A stretch of DNA of 12,208 nucleotides from the NCBI GenBank assembly GCA_900548735.1, contig URMC01000053.1, forward strand, positions 1-12,208, given 5' to 3'. Below, piece after piece: positions 6,603-12,208 of the stretch. Source of the stretch: an uncultured Eubacteriales bacterium (GTDB lineage Bacteria; Bacillota; Clostridia; Oscillospirales; CAG-272). The notes under the pieces are model-generated. The model was not told the origin of the DNA, ran no database searches, and was given only the letters and a program-made list of their open reading frames with translations. The translations under genes and the position numbers were made by a program. Within the stretch, counting starts at the first letter, position 1. Every line of letters starts with the position of its first letter.

Positions 6603-7411
6603 AAGTGCTCTCCAAAATCTATATGTGGGTGATTTTTGCCCTCTTGTATGCCCCGATTTTCGTGGTGGTGATTTTTTCCTTCAACGAGGGCGGTTCGCTT
6701 GCCGCGTTCACCGGGTTTTCTTTCAAATGGTATGGGGAACTCTTCCGCGACAGCGTGGCGCTGGATTCGCTGAAAAACTCGCTCCTGCTGGCGCTTTCCT
6801 CTGCGTTTATCGCGACCGTAATCGGGCTTTTTGCGGCACTGGGGCTGGATCGGATGCGCAACCGCTACCTCAAAGCCGCCATCCACGCCGTGACCGACAT
6901 CCCGATGATGAACCCCGACATCGTGACCGGCGTTTCCATGATGTTGCTTTTTGTGGCGCTGGGCGGCGCAATCAAATTCCTGAACCCCGGGCGCGTGGCG
7001 ATGCTGATCGCGCACGTAACGTTCAGCCTGCCTTACGTCATTCTTTCCATCCTGCCGCGTTTCAAGCAGTTTGACCACTCGTTGACCGAGGCGGCGCTGG
7101 ACCTCGGCTGCACGCCGGCGCAGAGCTTCTTCAAGGTGGAACTGCCGGCAATCATCCCCGGCATTATCTCCGGGTTTGTGATGGGCTTTACGCTCTCGCT
7201 GGATGACTTTGTAATCAGCCACTTTGTCAGCTCCCCCGATTTCAAGACCCTGCCGCTGTATATCTACAATCAGACCGCGCATAACGTGAAATTCAGTATG
7301 TACGCGCTCTGCACGCTCATTATCGTGACCATCTTCTGCCTGTTGCTGGCGGTTAACCTTCTCGGAAACGCCGGGGAGAGAAAAAAGAAAAAGGAGGTCA
7401 TGGGCAAATGA
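6599..7411 (+). CDS. potC: Spermidine/putrescine ABC transporter permease PotC
   Basis: This 270-residue permease is the partner of PotB. It starts with YMWVIFALLYAPIFVVVIFSFN, which matches the PotC N-terminus (short cytoplasmic end, TM1, then an FNEG-type turn). The coupling loop EAALDLG from Glu164 leads to FFKVELPAIIPGI, and the FTLSLDDFVISHFVS stretch after it is typical of PotC/PotI. The start overlaps the potB stop (ATGA at 6599-6602), with AGGAGG at 6583-6588, 10 bases upstream. The C-terminus is unusually basic (a run of Lys after the last TM), consistent with the positive-inside rule. Confidence 0.9.
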   Translation: MKVLSKIYMWVIFALLYAPIFVVVIFSFNEGGSLAAFTGFSFKWYGELFRDSVALDSLKNSLLLALSSAFIATVIGLFAALGLDRMRNRYLKAAIHAVTDIPMMNPDIVTGVSMMLLFVALGGAIKFLNPGRVAMLIAHVTFSLPYVILSILPRFKQFDHSLTEAALDLGCTPAQSFFKVELPAIIPGIISGFVMGFTLSLDDFVISHFVSSPDFKTLPLYIYNQTAHNVKFSMYALCTLIIVTIFCLLLAVNLLGNAGERKKKKEVMGK

Positions 7412-8667
7412 AACGCTTTTTGGCAATTCTTTTTCTTGTGGTGCTGTGCGCCCCGATGACGTTCCTTTTTTCCTCCTGCGGGGAAGGCGGCTCCGGCGAT
7501 GTCAAGACCCTGTACGTGTATAACTGGGGCGAGTATATCTCTGACGGCAGTGAAGGGAGCTATGACACCAATGCGGAGTTTGAAAAATGGTACGAAAAAA
7601 CCTATGGCGAAAAGGTAAAGGTCAATTATTCCACCTACGCCTCCAATGAGGATATGTACGCCAAACTCAGCGCGGGCGCGGCGGCGTATGACGTGGTCAT
7701 CCCCTCCGACTATATGATCGCACGGATGATTACCGAGGGAATGCTGCGCAAAATCAATAAAGAAAACGTGCCGAATCTGGAATATGTCAACCTGGAAATG
7801 CTGTTCGGTGACGATGACCCCTATTATGACCCCACCAATGAGTATTCGGTGCCCTATACCTACGGCACGGTCGGTATCATTTACAATACCACGCGCGTGA
7901 GCGAGGAGGACATCGGATCGTGGGATCTGATGTGGAACGAAAAGTACAAAGGCGATATTCTTCAATTCAATAACTCGCGTGACGCGTTTATGACCGCCCA
8001 GCTGCTGTTGGGGTACAGCGTGAACAGCGAAAATGACGAGGAATGGGTCGCCGCGCTGAACAAACTTCTTGAACAAAAGGAGATTGTGCAGGGCTACGTG
8101 ATGGATGAAATCTTCAATAAAATGGAGAACGGCTCTGCCGCCATTTCCGCCTACTACGCGGGGGATTTCTTTACCATGTACGGCGATAATGAGGATCTGG
8201 CGTTCTTCTACCCGAAGGAGGGCACCAACATCTACGTGGACGCCATGTGCATCCCCACGTGCAGTCAGAACCCGGAACTGGCGGAGCGGTATATCAACTT
8301 TATGCTCTCCGAGGACGCGGCAATCGCCAACGCGGAGTACATCTGCTACGCCTCCCCCAACCGGCTGGTGTATGAAAACGAAGAGTACATTGCCGCGATG
8401 GAGGAACTGCACGAGGACGCGATGAGCATCCTTTACAACGACATTTTTAACATCAAGACCGAGTATTACTATAACCTCTCGCCCGAGCAGCTGGAACGCG
8501 TGAACGAGCTGTGGGAGGAGCTGAAGATCGAAAGCCCGATCAGCACCTCCATCATTGTGCTGGCGGCAGCGATCGTGGCGGCACTGGTCGCGTTTCTGGT
8601 GTTCTTTGCCCTGCGAAAGCGGCGAAGAAAGAAACTGGTGCGCGAACTCTGGAACGAGACTGCGTAA
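7408..8667 (+). CDS. potD: Spermidine/putrescine-binding lipoprotein PotD with C-terminal membrane anchor
   Basis: This 419-residue extracellular substrate-binding protein has a Lys/Arg start, a hydrophobic signal and a lipobox-like LFSSC, predicting lipid attachment at Cys24. The mature protein opens with LYVYNWGEYI and contains YSTYASNEDMYAKL, DVVIPSDYM and FYPKEGTNIYVDAM, all aligned by eye with polyamine-binding PotD. From memory of E. coli PotD, the Glu-Tyr of NW-x-EY, the Asp of the xxxD segment and a later Tyr (ICYASPN) are kept, whereas two stacking Trp positions appear as Tyr. After the binding domain a second hydrophobic helix (about 381-401) is followed by RKRRRKK, giving a cytoplasmic tail of about 18 residues. 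That C-terminal anchor is not part of the usual PotD. ATGA overlap with potC at 7408-7411; GGAGGT at 7393-7398. Confidence 0.9.
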   Translation: MKRFLAILFLVVLCAPMTFLFSSCGEGGSGDVKTLYVYNWGEYISDGSEGSYDTNAEFEKWYEKTYGEKVKVNYSTYASNEDMYAKLSAGAAAYDVVIPSDYMIARMITEGMLRKINKENVPNLEYVNLEMLFGDDDPYYDPTNEYSVPYTYGTVGIIYNTTRVSEEDIGSWDLMWNEKYKGDILQFNNSRDAFMTAQLLLGYSVNSENDEEWVAALNKLLEQKEIVQGYVMDEIFNKMENGSAAISAYYAGDFFTMYGDNEDLAFFYPKEGTNIYVDAMCIPTCSQNPELAERYINFMLSEDAAIANAEYICYASPNRLVYENEEYIAAMEELHEDAMSILYNDIFNIKTEYYYNLSPEQLERVNELWEELKIESPISTSIIVLAAAIVAALVAFLVFFALRKRRRKKLVRELWNETA

Positions 8668-8671
8668 TATC

Positions 8672-8700
8672 AAACCCCGCGGCAATTTGCCGCGGGGTTT
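8672..8700 (+). terminator. Intrinsic terminator of the potABCD operon
   Basis: AAACCCCGCGGC (8672-8683) and GCCGCGGGGTTT (8689-8700) form a perfect 12-bp stem with an AATTT loop, followed by CTCTTCC. It starts 5 bases after the potD stop. The A-run on one side and T-run on the other would let it act in both directions. Confidence 0.88.
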
Positions 8701-8812
8701 CTCTTCCTCGTCTCATGTGACGGGGTTGATGTTTGCGGTGCTTTCTCTTTTTTGCCGCCTCGGTGCAGAGCAGGTGGGAAAACAGGGTCACGACAGCGAG
8801 TAAAAGGTCAAA

Positions 8813-8851
8813 CGGCAAAGGCTCCCCCACATTGCAGGGGAGCCTTTGCCG
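8813..8851. repeat. Isolated perfect 15-bp inverted repeat
   Basis: CGGCAAAGGCTCCCC (8813-8827) and GGGGAGCCTTTGCCG (8837-8851) flank a 9-base loop. No gene ends immediately next to it on either strand, and the flanking T-runs (CACTTTTG on plus, TTTGACCTTTT on minus) are weak. It may be a leftover terminator or a small palindromic repeat element. The 8701-8812 segment before it holds no gene that I can support. Confidence 0.5.
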
Positions 8852-8870
8852 CACTTTTGCCGGGTGCGGA

Positions 8871-9044
8871 TACAAAAGCGTTTACGGCACGGTTAAAAGC
8901 GGCCGGCGGCGCGAGGGCGGAAAAACGGTTTACAGGATTTCCGTCCCCGCAAACACAACGGCACGGATTGTTTTGCCTGACGGAGAAAGAATTGTTACGG
9001 TGGGTGAATATGAATTTACGGTCCCGGAGAACAGTCATCGATAA
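8871..9044 (+). pseudogene. Remnant of an alpha-L-rhamnosidase (GH78) C-terminus
   Basis: In this frame the last 57 codons read YKSVYGTVKSG, REGGKTVYRISVPAN, TTARIVLPDGE and VGEYEFTV, ending TAA 9042-9044. This pattern (a G-x-[IV]-K-S turn, a basic/GG turn, VPANTTA, a LPDGE strand and a closing GxYxFTV strand) is what I associate with the C-terminal beta domain of GH78 alpha-L-rhamnosidases. The Trp usually expected after K-S appears as Arg here (KSGRRREGG). The frame is open further left but the residues there have no domain character, and there is no catalytic domain, so this is a truncated 3' relic. The hairpin at 8813-8851 lies just upstream of it. It could alternatively be a chance or unrelated small ORF; family assignment is from recall, not a search. 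Confidence 0.5.
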
Positions 9045-9091
9045 CCCTTTGTTTCAGACACCCCGGGCAACGACAAGAATGATCTCTCAAA

Positions 9092-9142
9092 AAAACAGCA
9101 AACAGCCCCGGGATTCATCATCCCGCGGCTGTTTGCTGTTTT
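9092..9142 (-). terminator. Bidirectional terminator after tetR
   Basis: AAAACAGCAAACAGCC (9092-9107) pairs with GGCTGTTTGCTGTTTT (9127-9142); after one mismatch a further 5 bp close a 7-base loop. Read on the minus strand, the stem is followed by T-rich sequence (complement of the A7 run before it), 20 bases after the tetR stop. On the plus strand it ends in TTTT, so it could also have served the rhamnosidase remnant. Confidence 0.8.
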
Positions 9143-9161
9143 CCTGTATATCCGGTGTTCC

Positions 9162-9758
9162 TCAATGTAATCTGAAGTCCGAGATTTCGATTTCTGCGGC
9201 TTTTAACCCCATTTTCAAAACCAATTCCGAAAATTTTTTTGCACTGATCGGATAATTTCCTTCTATCCATGCGCCGAGAAGTCCGATCACACCGCTGACG
9301 ATAAAAACATATTCGTACTTTGCAAGCAACGGATTGTTTGACTGCGATTCAACGTGATATTTCCGGAGAACCGCTTCAATCAGTCTTCGGTTGAAAGCTC
9401 TGTTGTCCGATTGCAGAATCAGAATATGGAACATCCGGTCATTATCCTTGACGTATGTAAAAAAGGACTCCAGTATAGCAACAAATTGCTCATCGGAAGT
9501 GATTTCATTCGGCATTTCCGACAAAACGGGGATTTGCTCCATCAGATCGTTTTCTATGTCCTGTCGCAATGTGATGGGGTCTTCATAGTACATATAAAAA
9601 GTGGAACGGTTGACGTCTGCCTTCCGGCATATGTCCGTGACGGAAATTTTCTCGGAAGGGTTGGTTTCCAAAAGCTCAAGATAGGCGTCCTTGATCAGTT
9701 TTTTCGTCATACGCACGCGTCTGTTATCTGCCAATTTTGCATCGTCTCCTCTGTTCAT
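9162..9758 (-). CDS. TetR/AcrR-family transcriptional repressor
   Basis: This 198-residue protein has an N-terminal TetR DNA-binding domain: RVRMTKKLIKDAYLELL forms helix 1 and ISVTDICRKADVNRSTFYMYYED forms the helix-turn-helix with the family's typical STFYxYY recognition helix. The rest (about 65-190) is helical and variable, as expected for the ligand-binding and dimer half. The ATG at 9758 lacks a ribosome site; a TTG at 9734-9732 (codon 9) has AGAGGAG 11 bases upstream (9752-9746) and would leave a more typical short lead before RRVRMTKK, so the true start may be there (190 residues). It is divergent to an ABC ATPase/permease pair and is probably an effector-released repressor of both transcription units. 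The inducer is unknown. Base composition is AT-richer than the genes to its left. Confidence 0.87.
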   Translation of the reverse strand: MNRGDDAKLADNRRVRMTKKLIKDAYLELLETNPSEKISVTDICRKADVNRSTFYMYYEDPITLRQDIENDLMEQIPVLSEMPNEITSDEQFVAILESFFTYVKDNDRMFHILILQSDNRAFNRRLIEAVLRKYHVESQSNNPLLAKYEYVFIVSGVIGLLGAWIEGNYPISAKKFSELVLKMGLKAAEIEISDFRLH

Positions 9759-9779
9759 AAATTATTTGCTTTTGATTTT

Positions 9780-9793
9780 GTCGGATTTCCGAC
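9780..9793. promoter_or_regulatory. Palindromic candidate TetR operator
   Basis: GTCGGATTTCCGAC is a perfect inverted repeat (6-bp arms, 2-bp centre) about 25 bases upstream of the annotated tetR ATG. Its right half, TTTCCGAC, recurs at 9849-9856 in the spacer of the ABC promoter, and the opposite orientation TCGGAAA occurs at 9907-9913. Repetition on both sides of the promoters fits an operator half-site, but binding is inferred. Confidence 0.5.
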
Positions 9794-9843
9794 ACTTTCA
9801 CTTCGTATTGTTGAAAACATATCGTTTTGGATAATACTGACTG

Positions 9844-9872
9844 TTGACTTTCCGACAATGTGTTGTTATAAT
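9844..9872 (+). promoter_or_regulatory. Promoter of the TetR-linked ABC genes
   Basis: TTGACT (9844-9849), a 17-bp spacer and TATAAT (9867-9872) match the vegetative consensus at 11 of 12 positions. The start is expected near 9880, about 70 nt before the ATPase ATG. The -10 lies in the palindrome TTATAATTATAA (9866-9877), shared with the opposing promoter. Confidence 0.85.
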
Positions 9873-9899
9873 TATAATACAAAGAAACGGATTTGTCAA
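9871..9899 (-). promoter_or_regulatory. Promoter of tetR, facing and overlapping the ABC promoter
   Basis: On the minus strand TTGACA (9899-9894), a 17-bp spacer and TATAAT (9876-9871) are a perfect consensus. Transcription would start near 9863 and run left to tetR, leaving a leader of about 105 nt that contains the 9780-9793 palindrome. Both promoters cannot be occupied at once because their -10 boxes overlap by two bases. Confidence 0.82.
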
Positions 9900-9949
9900 C
9901 AGACAATCGGAAAATTACGAAAGAATCCCTGAATGAAGGAGGTGCTTTT

Positions 9950-10651
9950 ATGGCTTATTTATCTTTATCCGATGTAAAAAAAGAATATCATACCGGCTCC
10001 CTCACCGTGCCCGCACTTGAAGACGTATCCTTTGATCTGAACGAAGGAGAATTTGTTGTTATTCTCGGCGCGTCCGGAGCCGGAAAAACCACGCTTCTGA
10101 ATTTGCTCGGAGGGATGGATACTGCGACGGACGGAAAAATTGAACTTGACGGCAACAATATCGCCGCATACGGCAAACGAGACCTGACATTATATCGCCG
10201 CCGTGATGTGGGGTTTGTGTTTCAGTTTTATAATCTGATGCCCAATCTGACAGCCCTTGAAAATGTAGAGATCGCCGTTGAAATCTGTGAAAACCATCTG
10301 GATCCGAAGCGCGTTCTTGAATCGGTGGGGCTTGCGGACAGGCTGAACAATTTTCCGGCGGAACTTTCCGGGGGAGAGCAGCAAAGGGTATCGATTGCCC
10401 GTGCCGTTGCGAAGAATCCCAAGCTGATTCTGTGTGACGAGCCGACGGGCGCATTGGATTATGTGACCGGCAAGAAAATTCTGAAATTGTTGCATACCTT
10501 GTCCCGCGAGCAAGGAAAGCTTGTCGTCGTTGTGACGCATAACGCCGCCCTGAAAGATATGGCAGATAAGGTGATCCGCATCAAAAGCGGCAGAATCGAG
10601 CGGGTGGAAGTCAATGCGACCCCGATCCCGGTGGAGGCGATTGAGTGGTGA
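9950..10651 (+). CDS. ABC transporter ATP-binding protein (MacB/LolD-like)
   Basis: This 233-residue stand-alone ATPase would power the FtsX-type permease encoded next. Motifs: Walker A GASGAGKTT (40-48), Q-loop FQFYNLMPNLTALENVE (typical of the LolD/MacB/SalX group), signature LSGGEQQR (from 139), Walker B LILCDEPTGALD (Asp163/Glu164) and His197 in VVTHNAAL. The ATG at 9950 is chosen because AAGGAGG (9936-9942) lies 7 bases upstream; open frame before it overlaps the promoter region. The gene ends 4 bases into the permease start. TetR control is suggested by the divergent repressor. The length is normal for the group and no motif is missing. Confidence 0.92.
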   Translation: MAYLSLSDVKKEYHTGSLTVPALEDVSFDLNEGEFVVILGASGAGKTTLLNLLGGMDTATDGKIELDGNNIAAYGKRDLTLYRRRDVGFVFQFYNLMPNLTALENVEIAVEICENHLDPKRVLESVGLADRLNNFPAELSGGEQQRVSIARAVAKNPKLILCDEPTGALDYVTGKKILKLLHTLSREQGKLVVVVTHNAALKDMADKVIRIKSGRIERVEVNATPIPVEAIEW

Positions 10652-12208
10652 AGACCTATTTCAAAACCGTGCGGAGAATGTTCCGTCATCACCTGATCCG
10701 GCTGCTTTCCCTGATAGGGGTTATTCTGATCTCCATCGGGTTTATTTCGGGAATCGGTTCGCCGACCGACATGATACAGGACAGTATAGAAAATTACTAC
10801 CGGGATCGGAATGTCAGTGATTTTATCGTCAAAAGCAAGTCGGGCAGTTTTACGGACGACCAAATTTCCGCGGTCAGGGCGCGATACGGCAAAAAAAATG
10901 TGAATACGGGTCTGTCCGTCGATATTCAAACCTCAGAAAAGCGCTCCCTGCGGCTGTACTTTTTGGATTTTGATGCATGGGACATCAATGTCCCGGAGCT
11001 TGTCGACGGCGAAAAGGTAACCGGTGATGAGAGCAACTGCGTTTATGCAGAGATTTCCGACAACGTGATCAAAGGATATGCCGTTGGTGAAACCGTGGAA
11101 ATCGACCTTGGAAAAGCGTTGAACCTGCCGATGGAATATAAAATCTCCGTGACCGTAAAAGGAATCGTCAAAAGCCCGCTCACCTTCGGAAAGGACGGAG
11201 AGCCGAGCTATAACAACCCGGAGGGAACCGAAATCCCCGACAACATGGTGAAACTCGGAAAACTTGATCTTCTCGAAAATGTTCTGTATTGTCCGTCCTC
11301 CCTCCTGCCGGTACAGGTAAAAGGGGATTTATACATCACGGAGGAGGACAGAAATCTGTTTGCTTCGTTTTCGGACGGTTACAGGGCGTATGTGGAGAAA
11401 GAAAAATCCGAATTGACCGCATTGCTCGGCGACGATATTGAAATCATCACGCTGTACGATAATTACAGTTTCAAGTCGGTTCTGTCCAGCGCGGACAAAG
11501 TGCGCGGCATCGGCAATATTCTGATGATGATATTTATCGCCGTCTCGCTGCTTGTTGTCCTCTCGTCTATGATGCGGTTGATGGAGGAAGAACGCGCACA
11601 GATTGCCTGTCTGAAAACACTGGGGTATTCTTCCTTCAGTATTGTTGTGCGGTACCTTCTGTTTGCCTTGGTCGCGCTTCTTGCCGGCGGAGGCGGAGGA
11701 TTTTTCGTCGGCTACGGTGTTTCCTGGTTGATTTGTTATGTGTTCGGTTACGGTCATGATATGCCGCCGATTTCGGTTGTGGTGAATCCAAGCTATTATT
11801 TTCTGTCGGTCGGTACGATTGCTGCCATCACATTAACTGCGATTTTCATTCTCGGTATGCGCATAACCGGTGATACCCCTGCCAACCTGTTGAGACCTAA
11901 GCCGCCTAAAAAAGGGAAACGGGTGTTTTTGGAGAATATCCCGTTTCTCTGGAATCGGTTGGCTTTCAAATATAAGTCCTCGCTGCGTAATGTCCTGCGT
12001 TACAAAATGCGGTTCTTCATGATGCTGGTATCGGTTGCCGTATCTGCCGGACTGGTTTTTGCCGGGCTGGCGCTCCTCGATATGTGCCTGTTTGATGATT
12101 TCGGCTCTCCCTCGATTATCGGAATTTCCGTAGTGGTCGTTGCCTTCGCCGGACTTCTGACCGCAGTCGTTATCAATACCCTGACAACGATCAATATCAG
12201 TGAGCGGA
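10648..12208 (+). CDS. FtsX-family ABC permease, 5' part (runs off the window)
   Basis: The frame starts at GTG 10648, overlapping the ATPase stop (GTGA at 10648-10651), and stays open to base 12208: 520 codons so far. TM1 is at about 18-38, followed by an extracellular domain of about 250 residues, then an FtsX core with TM2 (about 292-312), a cytoplasmic EEERAQIACLKTLGYS turn, TM3 (about 336-360), TM4 (about 384-404) and the TPANLLRPK end motif. A second module begins at about 435 with SSLRNVLRYKMRFFMMLV, has only about 14 residues outside the membrane, and reaches a TM ending INISER, where the window stops. This is the two-FtsX-unit layout of exporters paired with a separate ATPase. No ATG is near the start; the GTG is inferred from overlap and family-like N-terminus. 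The substrate is unknown, though drug or antimicrobial-peptide efflux is plausible from TetR control. Confidence 0.87.
   Translation, partial: MKTYFKTVRRMFRHHLIRLLSLIGVILISIGFISGIGSPTDMIQDSIENYYRDRNVSDFIVKSKSGSFTDDQISAVRARYGKKNVNTGLSVDIQTSEKRSLRLYFLDFDAWDINVPELVDGEKVTGDESNCVYAEISDNVIKGYAVGETVEIDLGKALNLPMEYKISVTVKGIVKSPLTFGKDGEPSYNNPEGTEIPDNMVKLGKLDLLENVLYCPSSLLPVQVKGDLYITEEDRNLFASFSDGYRAYVEKEKSELTALLGDDIEIITLYDNYSFKSVLSSADKVRGIGNILMMIFIAVSLLVVLSSMMRLMEEERAQIACLKTLGYSSFSIVVRYLLFALVALLAGGGGGFFVGYGVSWLICYVFGYGHDMPPISVVVNPSYYFLSVGTIAAITLTAIFILGMRITGDTPANLLRPKPPKKGKRVFLENIPFLWNRLAFKYKSSLRNVLRYKMRFFMMLVSVAVSAGLVFAGLALLDMCLFDDFGSPSIIGISVVVVAFAGLLTAVVINTLTTINISER

Noticed and set aside
4639..8685. 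Several minus-strand open frames of 230-470 codons opposite potA, potB, potC and potD
   Set aside because: They mirror the real genes, show no domain or ribosome site, and have the same reversed-codon composition.
8552..8875. A minus-strand 107-codon frame with a hydrophobic patch followed by a basic stretch
   Set aside because: It overlaps the end of potD, its terminator and the 15-bp hairpin, and lacks a ribosome site; the patch alone is not enough for a gene.
9354..9932. A 192-codon plus-strand open frame antisense to tetR
   Set aside because: It lies opposite a clear TetR gene, crosses the promoter region and has no domain character.

Overview
The window reads as chromosomal DNA from a member of the Firmicutes, most likely a gut-type Clostridia. 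This is inferred from strong AGGAGG-type ribosome binding sites, a lipoprotein-type PotD, FtsX/MacB-like exporters with very large ectodomains, and TetR-controlled ABC exporters. Most of the left three quarters is GC-rich and codon-biased. The right quarter, from about 9160 onward, is visibly more AT-rich. No rRNA, tRNA, CRISPR array, transposase or integrase was seen.

Layout: (1) 1-447 is the 3' end of a TerY-type von Willebrand A domain gene. (2) 448-796 is a non-coding gap holding a long GC-rich hairpin, a possible structured element, an intrinsic terminator and a promoter. (3) 797-4267 encodes one 1156-residue ABC ATPase/FtsX permease fusion, closed by a terminator. (4) 4268-4647 is a regulatory gap with an unusual run of 10-bp-periodic sequence, a promoter and a leader. 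(5) 4648-8667 is a potABCD spermidine/putrescine import operon whose four genes are joined by three ATGA overlaps and end at a strong terminator. (6) 8668-9161 is a degenerate gap with a 15-bp hairpin, an apparent remnant of an alpha-L-rhamnosidase C-terminus, and a bidirectional terminator. (7) 9162-12208 is a divergent module: a TetR-family repressor on the minus strand faces an ABC ATPase and an FtsX permease on the plus strand, and the permease runs off the window.

Function: PotD captures polyamine outside the cell, PotB/PotC form the channel and PotA hydrolyses ATP. The fused transporter at 797-4267 and the ATPase/permease pair at 9950-12208 both look like MacB/LolCDE-class (mechanotransmission) exporters of peptides, antimicrobials or lipoproteins; neither substrate can be read from sequence. 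The TetR protein very probably represses its own gene and the neighbouring pair.

The most interesting signals are regulatory. A dyad-symmetric pair of face-to-face promoters shares one -10 region between tetR and the ABC genes. A region of continuous 10-bp periodicity with two motif families and phased T-tracts lies upstream of potABCD. Two otherwise unrelated operons share a 47-bp promoter module (37/47 identical by eye). The PotD protein also carries a C-terminal membrane anchor in addition to its lipobox.
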